A stretch of DNA of 64,000 nucleotides from Corythoichthys intestinalis (lineage: Eukaryota; Chordata; Actinopteri; Syngnathiformes; Syngnathidae), in contig NC_080395.1 in the NCBI RefSeq assembly GCF_030265065.1, positions 7,248,001 to 7,312,000 on the forward strand, in the 5' to 3' direction. This document shows positions 44,426 through 56,717 of this stretch, one piece after another. The notes beneath the pieces were generated by a model. That model was not told where the DNA came from. It saw nothing but the letters and a program-made list of their open reading frames with translations, and made no database searches. The first letter of the stretch is position 1. Each line of letters starts with the position of its first letter. Made by a program: the position numbers and the translations under genes.

Positions 44426-45997
44426 TAGTGCTGCAACGATTAATCGATTAACTCGAGTATTCGATTTGGGGAAAAAAAAGACTCAAATTTTGCTGCTTTG
44501 ATTATTCGTTTAATTAAATGGTTTGTTTTGAAAGTGTTTGCATTTATTGATTTGGGTGGATACACAGCCCTCTAGTCTACTTCATTTCACATGGCTGAAT
44601 CCATCTACTCCCTGTTAAGATCAACATATTTGTTTGAGCTAATGATTTTTTTTTAATGCATTCCTAATTTAGTTTAAAGGTGTATTTAGCCATTTTTTTC
44701 TGGGAATATCATAGGCGGAGTTTGACTTTTGGGGCAGGGGGGGCACAACATGTCGATGACCTCGAAACGCAGTGTTAGCAATAAAATTAACTTACAAGAA
44801 TATTTATCATAACACTGTAAGTTGACAATATGTTGTTTTTGTTTCCCATCATTCATGAGGGGAATTCTAAATCAGGCTGCTTAGGCAATGCTTTTCGCCG
44901 AGATCGTCATCTATTGAATATGGTACGCCCGCCGGTGTCGTGCCAATGTAGTTACTCCAGTCAATAATTGTATCCCCTGGCGGAGCCATATGGAGGTAGA
45001 TTTGTCTCTTTATTATTCAATAAAGTTGCTTCAATCAAAAAAAATGTGTGAATGCAAATATAAATTTGAAACTCAAAAAAATACATGTCAAAAATATTTT
45101 TCTTTGAGTGATTTAAAAAAAAAAAAAATTATTGAAGCAACTTTTTTGATTGAAGTAATGTTGATTTTTGTTTGGGCCACATTTTGGCTTGGACATTTTT
45201 GTGTTTATTATTAAATCAAAAAATAAGTAGCTTAAAAAAAATCACTTCAATCAAAAAAAGAAAAATTTCAATCAGAAAGTTTTTGAATGCAAAAAAATAT
45301 TTTAGATTGAAAAATTTGCATTTGAACACTTAATTTTTCATTGAAAAATGTTCTTTGGTTCAAACAATCCTTTTTGTGTGTTGGGCCATATTATAGGTAG
45401 GAAGTTTGTGTCTAAATTATTCAATTGCAAAAAAAGTTGCTTCAATCAAAACAAATATTTTCAAAGAAAAAAATCATTTGAAAAATAAAATTGCCCTTGC
45501 CGAATTTTTTTTTCAATTATATGCAAAGCAAATGACTGTCTAAGGTGCCAGTCACATGATCTGTCCAAAAAATAATTTATACACTATATAAAAATATATT
45601 TTTTGTTCATTTCATTCATTTTTGTAGCAGTTTTATTGCTTTACAACTTTTACATATATATAGGAAAGTCAATTACATGCAATGACACTTTTCGGCCACC
45701 AGGGTGGCCCTGGCCCCCCCTTAAAATCCGCTTATGGGGAATATGTGGCTGAGCCATTTGTTAAGAGCATTGTAAAAAAAGCGTTAGCATTTTATAGCAC
45801 TTAAGCTAGTGGACTTTTGCTATGTAAGTTAGTTAATTGTTCTTTTATTGTACATAGATCCTCTTTTTTTTATATACGGTGTGAGGCTCACCGTAGGTAT
45901 TTTAATTTTTTATGTTCCTGATCCGATTACTAGATTATTCGAACTAAATAGTTTATTGATTAATCGACTACTAAAATAATCGAAAGCTGCAGCCCTA
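44426..45997 (+). mobile_element. hAT element (TAGTGCTGCAACGATTAATC / GCTGCAGCCCTA)
   Basis: A perfect TTTCGAAT duplication (44,418-44,425; 45,998-46,005). The ends carry ATTAATCGATTAACTCGAG and its partner AATCGACTACTAAAATAATC. Another hAT is nested at 44,710-45,736. Confidence 0.9.
44710..45736. mobile_element. hAT element (CATAGGCGGAGTTTGACTTT / AAAATCCGCTTATG)
   Basis: A perfect GGGAATAT duplication (44,702-44,709; 45,737-45,744) within the outer hAT. The interior is A/T-rich with 'ttgcttcaatcaaaa' and its inverse 'ttttttgattgaag' (44,990-45,250), able to pair. No coding capacity was identified. Confidence 0.9.
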
Positions 45998-46046
45998 TTT
46001 CGAATGAACGAACGTTCCCAGTCGAAATGGATTGGGCGTCGAGCAC

Positions 46047-47267
46047 CAGTGGCGCCTCCAGAAATTTTTCATTGGGGTGGCCAGATGGGGCCACTTAAAA
46101 TCTTAGGGTGGCCAAAACTAAAAGCCATAATTTCAGGTTTTCATTATATTATTGCATTAAAAAGGTCAGGGGAAAACTGTCAGAAAGACTTAAGGACACG
46201 GCTACTGATATACTTTGGTGCATTGTGTAATATTTGATGTTACTAATGATTTAATGTGCATAGTTCATAACTGTCCAGTCAACATTTTGAGTTCCACAAC
46301 AATTCTGTTTTATTGTGTTATGTATATATTAAGCATAAGTTGTACATTTACTGTAACTAGGGCTGTCAAACGATTAAAATTTGTAATCGAGTTAATCACA
46401 GCTTAAAAATTAATTAATCACAATTCAAACCATCTCTAAAATATGCCATATTTTTCTGTAAATTATTGTTGGAATGGAAAGATAAGACGGATATATACAT
46501 TCAACATACTGTACATAAGTACTGTATTTGTTGATTATAACAATAAATCCACAAGATGGCATTAACATTATTAACATTCTTTCTGTGAAAGGGATCCACG
46601 GATAGAAAGACTTGTAATTCTTAAAGGATAAATGTGAGTTTGTATATTGTGACTAAATATTGCCATCTAGTGTATTTGTTGAGCTTTCAGTAAATGATAC
46701 TGTAGAGACTTAACTGTTCTGCCCAAATGCATGATGGGAAGTGGTGCAACCATGACTGTGTGTGGTGGCTGCAAATGCTATATCTTCTCTGCGTTGGGTA
46801 CACTACAGGGTGTTAAGAAAAAGATCAACTCCTGTCATTCTTCCCCACGTCGCCTCCTACAATATTTATAGTTGCTGTGGGAGAGATGATAAAGTTTTTG
46901 CCAATTAAAAGCACGGCCCCAATGAATGCTTGTTTCTACTCCACTCACTTGACACTGCCTCTTATCTCTGTATGTAAGTAAAATGGCGCCATTGTAGGCT
47001 GTTTGCGGCAATGCGTGAATGAGTCGTACCGCAAATGCGTTAATTGCGATAAATATTTTCACGTGATTATTTTTTTTAAAAATAATTACCGTCCGTTAAC
47101 GTGAAAAATTTGACAGCCCTACATTTAACAAAACAAAATAAATGCATTCATTTGGGATGAAATCCATAATTGATGCTACAACAATCTAACGATATACTGG
47201 CAAGCGGGGTGGCCAGTGGGGTGGCCAACCAATTTATAGGGGTGGCCACCCCCTGGTGGCGCCACTG
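46047..47267 (+). mobile_element. hAT element (CAGTGGCGCC ends) carrying a MITE, second copy
   Basis: Perfect TCGAGCAC duplication (46,039-46,046; 47,268-47,275), different from that of the copy at 15,622. Opposite orientation, with the same AGGGCTGTCAAA MITE at the corresponding internal site. Confidence 0.9.
46358..47121 (+). mobile_element. hAT MITE, AGGGCTGTCAAA family, nested
   Basis: The ends are TAGGGCTGTCAAACG and TTTGACAGCCCTA. The right flank CATTTAAC is the inverse of the GTTAAATG duplication at 15,754/16,521; the left flank 'catttactgtaac' looks like the same octamer with a small insertion. The core matches 15,762-16,520 closely, including 'gcaaatgctatatcttctct' and 'actacagggtgttaag'. 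Confidence 0.85.
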
Positions 47268-47483
47268 TCGAGCACTGTCAATGGCAGCCTTAGAGTTACC
47301 TGAGACACTATTATGGTGGAAGATTTTGGTAGCAACTTGTTGGTTCCTTTTTTTTTTTTTTTTTTTTAAACACTGACACCTTTTTAAAACGATATCTCGA
47401 TTCTTGGCGGGATCATATCGATAACCTTTTGGGATACAAAGTATCACGATATATCACCATTTCAATATTTTGTCACACCTGTA

Positions 47484-48017
47484 ATGCAAAGTGTATTTCA
47501 TTTTTTTTTTTTTTAATCCATAAAAGTCGTGAGTGCGGGACTGGAATGGAGCACAATGAATACCAGTTAAACAAGTAGTTTGCATTCTTCTTCTCCTGTT
47601 TTTTGAATCAAAAAACAAAACAACCACTAGATGTCAATAATAATATGACCCAATGAGAGACTTGGATGTTGTTTGTCACTACCCGATCATGACGGCCTAC
47701 CGGATCGCGACGGAATGCTACTGCGCTTGCGCAAATTTAACGATTTAAGATTTAAAAAAAAAAAAAAAACTTTTTTTTTGTGGGGGATGGGGGTGGGGCT
47801 GTTTTTTTTTTTTTTTTTTTTTTTAAACCATCCAATGATGATAGATAGAAGTAGTGATGGCAACTTAAAACTAAAACGACAAAACGTGCTCCGAACCGAT
47901 GACGTATTTTTTAGTGAACCAGTGCTCCGGAAGCGCTCTCTCTTGACCTAGTATCCGGCCGTCCTCTTGTGTTCCCTTCTCCTCACCAAACGAGCTCCTT
48001 CAAAGTATTCTCATTGG
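47484..48017 (+). other. Upstream region and candidate exon 1 of gene D
   Basis: Uninterrupted counterpart of the B-locus pieces at 14,161, 19,575 and 25,318. It contains 'gtgctccgaaccgatgacgt' directly followed by 'gtgaaccagtgctccggaag', and ends at a GT donor (48,017, GTACGTACC). A long T tract lies at about 47,800. A CpG-containing, TATA-less promoter here is plausible, but no element was proven. Confidence 0.5.
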
Positions 48018-48205
48018 GTACGTACCAAAGTAAGAATTGAGTGGAGTAACACGTCCCATCTTAAAGCTTAGTGAAAGTCGTTTGGCTTCATATTGAAGCT
48101 TTCCAGGCTAACGTAACTTTGTTTTTGTTTAGCTTAGCTCGCTAGCCAAGACACGTGAACGCATTTCGATTGCTTTAGCTAAATGCCTCTGGAAATTTGT
48201 TCTAG

Positions 48206-48379
48206 GCGGTGGTCGCTCGGTTCACGTTAGAGTGATTATATTTAATTGCACGAGACGCTTTTCGACTTGTTTTAAAGGCCAACGCAATCAAAAACATCAA
48301 GGTAAAGAATAGAGACGTGGAAGATGAGGAGAGGAAATCTAGGCCACAAGGAGCAACTGGAAAACAAAAGAAAATGAAG
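48206..48379 (+). other. Candidate exon 2 of gene D
   Basis: The TTTGTTCTAG acceptor and GTAAGATC donor are shared with B. One frame, open across the exon, reads NAIKNIKVKNRDVEDEERKS, then GATGKQKKMK, in phase with the coding exon if the acceptor at 49,284 is used. The sequence is nearly identical to B, yet B has a stop in that frame, so the coding status is unclear. Confidence 0.4.
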
Positions 48380-49294
48380 GTAAGATCATGGCATGAGTTG
48401 TTTTACTTTTAATGCATTTTCAAACTTGCATTGATATGATCAGTGATTGTGACAAATATAGTATTTAAATTCATACATGTGCATTTGCCGTGATTTAGTA
48501 CAATAATTTTATGGCACGACCACTTCTTCTTTTTGCCACATTTTTTTCTATGACTTGCCCCCTGCCATTCGCTGTTTAATCCGGCCGGGAGCAACTTTAC
48601 ACGGCTTTGTCGCCGCTAGGACTCGGTCCACTCACCTGGCTCAATCGATTCCACTTTTGCACCAGAAACCAGCAATCTTATTTAAGGAGTACAAGGGATC
48701 GTAATAGCCTTGTAAGTTGTAAAGAGCTTTTCTAGTTTCGACGAGAACGGAGTAATTTTGTTGTTGTTGTGAACTACAGTTCCACACAAACGTACATCGA
48801 GATCTCATTTAGCTTAGCAAGTGGAGGCGTGAGACCCATTTTTCACGTTTCCCAAACTTCCAAGACAGCTCATTTATCAAGGGTTCATCGGCCCGGAAGG
48901 CCATCGAACAGAATGCTACTACGCCGGCACCTCTGCTTTCGGACGCATTCAAAGTTTGCTTACTTTGCTGTCTGTAAAAATGAACAACTTCATTTTTAAT
49001 GTGGCCAAAACTTGCATATTAATAAAGTAAAAAAAAAAAACAAAAAAAAAACTGAGGAGGTACGATAGGGTACTGTTTATGCAACAAAATAAAAAATGAC
49101 TGGTTGAACCCTTAACACTAGGCTGCCGCTAGTTTGAAACTTTTACAATCTGGATGGGCTGAATCTAAGATTTTGGCTGCCAGTCTGAACAAGGCCTTAG
49201 TGTCGGTAAAAAAAATATATACAACATGAAAATCCCGGCGGGAGACTGAACAAAGCAAATCACGTGATATTTTTCCATTTCCAGTGTCCTGCAG

Positions 49295-50493
49295 ACGTAA
49301 CTATGAAAGAGCTTCACCCACAGAAGCGCGATCCCCTCCACGTTAAACAGGAGGAGTTGGAGATGCTGAACATCAAACAGGAGGGGAAGCCAGAGACCCC
49401 CAGCATTAAAGAAGAAAAACAGGAAAATGAAATCGCCAAGTTTCCAATAACTGTCAGTGTGAAGAGTGAAGACGAGGAAAGTCCAAGCGAAGAGAGCGAA
49501 GCAGCGAAACCTTCAAGCAACTGCTCATTTCAACACCCGACAACAAAAAGAGAGGGAGGATCGCAACCTGACGGTTTGTTAGCGCCGCTCTCGGACAGTG
49601 ACGACGAAACGTCACACTCTTCTGACTTTAACACTGATGGGGAGGATAAAGACTTTGACCAAAACGCTTCAAAATCCTTAAACAAGTCATCATTGAAAAG
49701 AGACACAAAAGCGGTTGGGAAACCTTTTACCTGCTCACTTTGTGATAAAACATATTCTGAGAAACATCACTTAAAAAGACACATGCATACACACACCGGG
49801 GAGAAGCCTTTCATCTGCACATCTTGTGGTAAACGGTTTGCTGAGAAGGGAAGTTTAAAAAAACACACAATGACACACACTGGAGAGAGGCCTTTTGCCT
49901 GCTCGTGTTGCGATAAAAGATTTTGTCGTAACCAACAGTTAACAACACACATGCGTACACACACTGGGGAAAAGCCTTTTCTCTGCACATTTTGTGGTAA
50001 AAGATTTACCCAGAAGGGAAGTTTAAATATACACACAAGAACACACACTGGGGAGAAGCCTTTTGTCTGCACATATTGTGGTAAAAGATTCTTTGAGAAA
50101 ACAGATTTAATCAATCACACGAGAACACACACTGGGGAGAAGAAGCCTTTTGTCTGCACATATTGTGGTGAACGATTCGCCGATAAGGGAAATTTAAATA
50201 AACACACAATCACACACACTGGACAAAAGCTTTTTGCCTGCTCGCTTTGTGATGAAACATACCTCACGAAGGCAGATTTAAACATTCACACAATCACACA
50301 CAATGGAGAGAAGCCTTTCGCCTGCTCTCTTTGCGATAAAAGATTTTGTCGTAAGCAAGCGTTAACAACACACACGCGTACGCACACCGGGGAAAAGCCT
50401 TTTCTCTGCTCATTTTGTGGTAAAAGATTCACCCAGAAGGTACAATTAATACGTCACACAAGTGTACACACGGGGGGAAAACCTTTTTCCTGA
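49295..50493 (+). CDS. C2H2 zinc-finger protein, gene D (terminal exon)
   Basis: Likely nuclear DNA-binding regulator. The acceptor is the AG at 49,293-49,294 (or 49,283-49,284); the first in-frame ATG is 49,303 (MKELHPQKRDPLHVKQEELE). VKQE, IKQE, IKEE and VKSE motifs precede the spacer DGLLAPLSDSDDETSHSSD and a KSSLKRDTK patch. Nine fingers follow with the same order and extra-Lys linker (TGEKKPF, between fingers 5 and 6) as B, but with changes at helix positions that normally touch bases (for example SEKHHLKRH against SKRHHLQAH in finger 1, RNQQLTTH against RKQALEAH in finger 3). The frame ends KPFS, stop. No damage was seen, so this is the best preserved of the B/D pair. Confidence 0.9.
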
Positions 50494-50643
50494 TCAGTTT
50501 GGCGTCGGACAGCCTCACCATGTCGTGCCGCGGAAAACCATGACAAAGAGCTATTTGAAATATTGCATTAGCCAGGCTAATGTCTTAGCTCTCAGCTCTG
50601 GTACATGTACATCAAATGCGTAGCTGATTACAGCTACATTACC

Positions 50644-52733
50644 GAGAGGCGTGCAAAATTTCCGATTCATAGATTATTCGCGATTCAGCCGTAGACATGT
50701 GCCGGTTACCGGTTTCACGGTTTACCGTGGTGTGAAAACGTCGCGGTTTCAAAACCACTAAAATTTTCCGTCAGACCGTAGTACGGTATTCGCCATTTTT
50801 CATGTGTCAAAAATGCAGCCAGAAGTGGCGTGGCGGGGCAGCGCACACCCCCTCCCGTTTGTTGCTGTGTGTGAAAGTGACTATCGGCTAAACAGCCAGC
50901 GAACCCTAAACAAATACTCCAAACATAAGGCGTTCTTTTCTTCAATTTATTGAGCTCTCAAATCGTGGTAAGTGGAATAAACAAAATGAATACATTTAAA
51001 ACGTTGTACAATTATATTTTTCCATGTGTGAGTAGCTTAACAGATTAGCACTATGAAAAAGTTCGCCAAAAACAAAACACATATTTTCCTTTGAAATTTG
51101 ATACACAAACTAACTAAAAGCTTATAAAAGACGAATGTTAGCCTAGGCTTAGCTGGGAGAGCAACTTCGTCGAGTGTTACAGCCGCAAAGTGAGAAAACA
51201 AGCTTGATTCGCTTGAATGAAGGGGGAAAAAAATGCATGGCATCAAAGATCGTTAATTGAGGAAAGATGATCTTGCCCTAAGCACAAATCGACGTTCGCT
51301 GGATCAAGGAGAGGTCTCAGTCTCAATGATTTAAAAAAAAAAAAAATTTTTTTTTTTAGATGAAACCTTTCCACAACAATATTTACATTTTAACTAACTT
51401 ATACATGTTTAACTAACTTATTAACTTTTGAATTCTTTGTTCTTTCTAACACAAAGGCATGACATCATGTTGACTAGAGTTGACACAGTGGCTGAAAACT
51501 TCACTTGAGCTTTTCAATCCTCCAAAAAAATTATGCAGTATAAATTTTAAAAAATTTTATTCAGAAGAGTTTTTACTTTTTTATAGAAATTATTATGTTC
51601 TTGCTCTAAACTTGAGCAACTTGAGCTGTGGCTGTGAGTATAGTCTATAAGTTATATTTATTTTAATTTAAAATGTTTTTTTTTTTTTAATTGATAATTT
51701 ATTTATTTTAACAATACATTCATATTCCAATTTGCAACTATGTTCTGGAAAAAAAAATCCTGTTCAATGGAAAAAAGTTATTATTTTTTTTAACCCATAC
51801 ATCTCAAAATAACACATTTTGGAGCTATAATTGCAATACCGTGAAACCGGTATTTTTGCTCACGGTTATCGTACCGTCAAAATCTCATACCGGCACATGC
51901 CTATTCAGCCGTGGAAGATTCAAGAACGATTCATGAACATCCAAATTCCAATTATTGAATTCTCCCAGGTAAAGCGGAAATAAAACACAGTCAGCGCGGT
52001 CTTTGGGACGCTGCGGTCTTCGCGACGCAATGAGGAACGGACCGAGAGTAAATATCTTGTTCAACTCATGCCGCTAGATAAAAACACAAAAAAATAATCA
52101 TACCTGGTGGCGGCCGACAGCCGCTACAAACAGCGACCGGTTGCTAGTTGCTACAAACATACGGCAACATATGGCTATAGTAGATATCACATATTGTAGA
52201 AATAGATGTGAAATGACAGTAACGACAGTATTAGAACATATACAAAGAACTAGATGCGAAATGACAGACTTGCCGCAATCTTAAAGCAGTAGACTTCTCT
52301 AGAAGGCTCTGTTGTACAGTAGCGAACCTAATTACTTTTTATCTAAAATATCCCTAAATCGGCAAAATCTTGACTTTATCTTTAAATGATGAAACAGTTT
52401 TAAAACTTTGACATGTCGAAAGTAGTTGGGAAATTAAGGAATAACGGGAACAATTTTAACAACTTTAACAGTTGATTCACAACATTAAATTAATTGAACG
52501 TAGTTTAAAGCTTTTGATACAGAATGGGGACTTGAGTATATTATTTACTGTTTTTAACTGTTTACTTGATACTAAAATAGTTTGGTTTATCCTGAGAGGA
52601 TTTTTGAACAATTTTGGAACTAGTGTACAAAACATTAAAAGTGTGATGGGGTACATCAATAATCGATTTATAATCGAATTGGAGCCTCTGAATCGTAATC
52701 GAATCGTTAGGTGCTCAAAGATTCCCGGCTCTA
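50644..52733 (-). mobile_element. hAT MITE (AGAGGCGTGCAAAATTTCCG / GATTCCCGGCTCTA)
   Basis: Perfect ACATTACC duplication (50,636-50,643; 52,734-52,741). Same family as 59,531-62,018 in opposite orientation. A second hAT (50,692-51,903) is inserted close to the left end. The core near 52,490-52,620 matches 59,690-59,850 and 26,702-26,860. Confidence 0.9.
50692..51903. mobile_element. hAT element (TAGACATGTGCCGG / CCGGCACATGCCTA)
   Basis: A perfect TTCAGCCG duplication (50,684-50,691; 51,904-51,911). 'ggtttcacggtttaccg' and 'accgtgaaaccggta' make inner inverted repeats. No transposase frame was recognised in the 1,212 bp. Confidence 0.9.
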
Positions 52734-52859
52734 ACATTACCCCTACGTGATAAAACGACTTTTTTTCCTCCTAGCAATAGCACGACTTACATCTTATAGT
52801 CCAATGCAGTCCACCACCACAGCTTCAAAAACTCCTAGGGGAAACCCTGCTATTTGTTG
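52734..52859 (-). mobile_element. hAT end fragment (CTCCTAGGGGAAACCCTG)
   Basis: Ends 'cagcttcaaaaactcctagg' then GGAAACCC; the inverse occurs at about 31,203-31,250 beyond gene B. At gene D the left counterpart begins inside the element ('ggcgtcggacagcc', 50,503). So B and D each keep part of one element in their 3' flanks. Confidence 0.45.
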
Positions 52860-54574
52860 TAGAGCTGTCCCGACTAGTCGACGTTGTCGACGTCATCGAT
52901 GACGTAAATCCGTCGATGGGTGAAAAAAAAAAAATTTGCCCATGGTTAAAGTTTAGAATGGCTGGCGCTCGCGATGCAAGCGGTTGTTACTGGCAGCCCC
53001 AAGGTGGCCGCTGTTATTTCAATGTGACCGGCATTGTCAGATTGAGCAAAGAGGAAGAAAGTGGGCGAGTGAGAGAGAGGCAGCAAGATCGGAGAGTGCA
53101 CGGGTAGCGCGGAGTTGAGTGGCTGCATCCCCCAAGTTTTTGTTTTGGTCAATAAAAGTATCCATAAAGAGTCATCCGACGCCTCTCGGTGTTTTTATGC
53201 ACGTCGTCGCCTTCCTGAGGAGGAAATCGGACGAACCGACGACAACGAGCAGAGTGAATCGCCGGTTCACTCCTCACTACGGCAAGGAGTTGAAAACACC
53301 GCCAATTACCAAAAAGGGCAGAATTGGTAACACGTGAAAGCGGCATAAAGCCAAAAAAGCAGACCAGAATAGCCAGAGCCTGGAATTATTTCAAGGAAAA
53401 TATGGAGGGTGCCACGGTGTGTACTCTTTGCTAAACTGAGCTCGCATACCACGGGAGCACGTCGGCGATGAAAGAACACTTGAAGCGCCGTCACCCAAGT
53501 GTAATTTTCGAAGACAACAAGAAACAACAGGCTAGCAGATTGTAAGTCCATACAACTTTCTAACGATTTTTTTAATGGAAGTTGCCTTTATGTGCGTTGT
53601 ATCAACGTGCATTTTTATTTAATAAAACAATTACATGTAATTTTTAAAAATTATTATTAAATTAATTAGGATCATGGAAGCTCCCACTTGGGGAAAATAT
53701 ATACATATATCCTGTATATACATAATAAAAATATGGAAACGGCACTGGCCTGCTTACTGTAATCCATGAGTGCACTAATGTTAGTTACTTTATATTATAA
53801 AGTAGTATTGTGTATATACATATAGTAATTAATTTGTAGAGAGCTTTTACCAATGCTCAAAGATGCTTTACAGTTGAAACAAAAAACGGCAAACAATGTG
53901 AACAGAACAAAGCAATAAAGAAAAAATATAAGTTAAAAGCATCGTAGTATAAGTATTCATATACATATAGTAGTAATACTATAAAATTAATACTAAATTT
54001 TGTGACTGTGAGTATGTGTGCCTTTCATTCAAAATAATTGTGGTAACATTTTAGTGTGCCCTCAACTTTATCTATTTTCAGGTTAAAACAAAAGTTGTTT
54101 GTTTTAACCTGAAAATAAACAGTTTTTCCCCTACCCCAAAAATGCGGAATGCACACCAGAAAAAGCATCTGAACTCACACAAAGTATTCTGAAAATGGTT
54201 GTCCGGGACATTGCAATTCATTTTAACATTTGGAACAATATAGACAATGACATACCACAAAAAAGAGTAAGAATTGTTTTGACTCCTGTCAAAGAGGTGA
54301 AGTCACACTGTTTCCGTTTACTTTTTTTTTTTTTTTTTTTTTTGCTCTTGTTAATGCCAGCAGCATTTGACGTCATTGTTTGTGATTTATTATTGATATT
54401 TATTTATTTATACGTTAATAAAGAATTTAGGTGTTCCAAAATGTTTTTTGTGAATGAATAAGCTTGAACAAAAATGTCTTTATTAAAGTAGTAAAAAAAA
54501 AAAAAATAGTCGACTAATCATAAAAATAGTCGGCTGACTAATCGGGAGGAAATTAGTCGTTTGGGACAGCCCTA
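52860..54574 (+). mobile_element. hAT transposon, internally deleted, with BED finger
   Basis: The ends TAGAGCTGTCCCGACTAGTC and GTTTGGGACAGCCCTA are flanked by a perfect ATTTGTTG duplication (52,852-52,859; 54,575-54,582). It encodes a BED zinc-finger exon (53,340-53,541) but no catalytic core. A solo end of the same family is at 40,545. 'aaacaaaagttgtttgtttt' inverted sequence lies at 54,085-54,110. Confidence 0.9.
53340..53541 (+). pseudogene. BED zinc-finger exon of hAT transposase (one stop)
   Basis: The frame through 53,381 reads WNYFKENMEGATVCTLC, stop, then TELAYHGSTSAMKEHLKRRH and PSVIFEDNKKQQASRL before a GTAAGTCC donor (53,542). W..F, C-x2-C, and H-x4-5-H with the STSAM.EHL.R.HP signature identify a BED finger, the DNA-binding domain of Ac-type hAT transposases. 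A TAA replaces what is normally a Lys just after the C-x2-C pair. The DDE and dimerisation exons are missing. Confidence 0.8.
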
Positions 54575-54582
54575 ATTTGTTG

Positions 54583-55213
54583 TATGTGCTGGGAAAAAAA
54601 TACCGTATTTAGAAATAATAATTAGAAAAATCAAACATTATAATCAGTTTGTCACAATGTTACTCATTACTTGAGTACAGTATTCTTTTCACCAAATACT
54701 TTTTTACTTGAGTACATTTTTTTGGGACGATGAGTTCTTTAACTTGAGTAATATTATTTGAAGTAAGGCTAATCTTACTTGAGTACAATTTTTGCCTTTT
54801 CAAAGATGAGTATTTTAAAGTATTTAAAAAGATTTAAGTTGTCAACAGATGAGGGTCCGTTAACAAAAGGACTATGAGTTTTGTAGTATGTATGTACTAC
54901 ATCTAGTATGTATTAGAGCCAAATACCGTATTGACCCGAATATAAGACGGTGTTTTTCGCATTGAAATAAGACTGAAAAAGAGTGGGTCGTCTTATATTC
55001 GCGGTCTAGACATTATACCCATTCACGACACTAGATGGCGCCAGATATCATTGAAGCGGTGTTCTGTCATGACAGATCTCAGTTACTGCCAAGTTATACA
55101 ATTAATAATTCAATCCAATTAAAACAATTGTCCAATTAATACGACTGCTGTGCAAACATGTCATTATAACAAAAATGACTTACAGTTTGAACAGTACACT
55201 TCAAACAAACTAT
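54583..55213. other. Repeat fragments without gene
   Basis: 54,660-54,840 contains five TTACTTGAGTA-type motifs, part of a known kind of fish MITE. 54,925-55,090 carries 'accgtattgacccgaatata', 'gtcgtcttatattcgcgg' and 'gatggcgccagatatcattg', shared with 40,613-41,182. 54,850-54,920 matches 36,180-36,240 in reverse. No open frame of note. Confidence 0.5.
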
Positions 55214-55750
55214 TAAGACCACTGTCGATGCGTGGCTAACGTGTCTTACATACAGGCTTTATTTAATCTGTGAAAACAAAGCGCTGTAGAGTGATGAGGG
55301 TGTAAAATGAAAGTATGATAAAGCTAACTGTCAATTTTAGCTCAGTAGTCATTGCTGGATAAAACACCAAGTAGCACTGGTCCCTAATCTGCTCCAATAC
55401 AGCAGGTATCATACTGTAACGTTGACAAAAAGTCACCTGCTTCGTTAGGTTGCAATTATTTCTTTTTTGCAAACTTGTGGAACGACAACAACAACAGGAA
55501 GGCACGTCACGAGGTGCATTCAGGAACGCATGCAAATATCACCGCCATATTATAACCTGATATTTTACAATATTTATTTTGAACACTGCAAAAACTCAAA
55601 ATCCTATCAGGACTTACAGTTTAGACTAACTTAAAACTTAACTAGAATTTAAAAATGGCTTGACACAAATGGAAATTCAATTGAAACACGTGGGAAAAAC
55701 ACTTTTAAGTGATGTGTGTTATCAAGCGTAATGGCATTTTTAGGTAAGAA

Positions 55751-55785
<35 letters not shown>

Positions 55786-56717
55786 AGGGCTGTCAAACGA
55801 TTAAAATTTTTAATCGAGTTAATTACAGCTTAAAAATTAATTGTAATTAATCGCAATTAATAGCAATTCAAACCATCTATAAAATATGCTATATTTTTCT
55901 GTAAATTATTGTTGGAATGGAAAGATAAGGCACAAGATGGATATAGACATTCAACATACGGTACATAAGGACTGTATTTGTTTATTATAACAATAAATCA
56001 ACAAGATGGCATTAACATTAACATTCTGTTAAAGCGATACATGGATAGAAAGACTCGTAGTTCTTAAAAAAAAAATGTTAGTACAAGTTGTAGAAATTTT
56101 ATATTAAAACCCCTCTTAATGTTTTCGTTTTAATAAAATTTGTAAAATTTTCAATCAAAAAATAAACTAGTAGCCCGCCATTGATGTCAATAATTACACA
56201 ATGCTGATGGGAGCTGAAGCCTATAAAATCAGTCGCACCCAAGCGCCAGCAGAGGGCGGCAAAACGCCATAGACACAACAAGTGAGCGTTTCACTGCACT
56301 GTCATTTAAATCTGTCTGAGCGGGCCATCTGCGTTAATTGCGTCAAATATTTTAACGTGATTAATTAAAAAAAAATTAACGCCCGTTAACGCGATAATTT
56401 TGACAGCCCTAATATATATATTTATATATATATAAAGATCTAAACGTTTTTGGAGTGAAAGCAGTGAATTGGTCTTTTTTTTTATTCTAGTCACATCTGA
56501 GAGGCAATTGTTGGCTGTTTTCAACAATGTACATCGAAAATAAAGACATCGATTGACTGAAAATGGTCCAATATTAGATGAAATATCTTGTTTTCTTATG
56601 TATATTTTTAATTGCGGTTTACCTAAAAAAAAAAAAAAATTATCCATTGACTCGATTAATCGATAGGATTTTCAGTCGATTACTCGATTACTAAAATATT
56701 CAATAGCTGCAGCCCTA
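55214..56717 (-). mobile_element. hAT MITE (GCTGCAGCCCTA end), truncated, hosting another MITE
   Basis: Matches 17,996-18,691 ('gaccactgtcgatgcgtggc', 'aggacttacagtttagac', 'cgattactcgattactaaaa') but lacks the TAGAGCTGAAACGAG end. An AGGGCTGTCAAA MITE (55,785-56,411) and a (TG)n tract (55,752-55,780) interrupt it. Confidence 0.85.
55785..56411 (+). mobile_element. hAT MITE, AGGGCTGTCAAA family, nested
   Basis: Complete ends AGGGCTGTCAAACG and TTTTGACAGCCCTA, inserted next to a microsatellite, with flanks GTGTATAT and ATATATAT. Contains 'agcgccagcagagggcggc' and 'taacattctgttaaagcgat'. Confidence 0.85.

Noticed and set aside
54195-54461. Open frame of 88 codons in the hAT at 52,860
   Set aside because: Crosses a long T tract giving poly-Phe and has no conserved pattern; likely chance.
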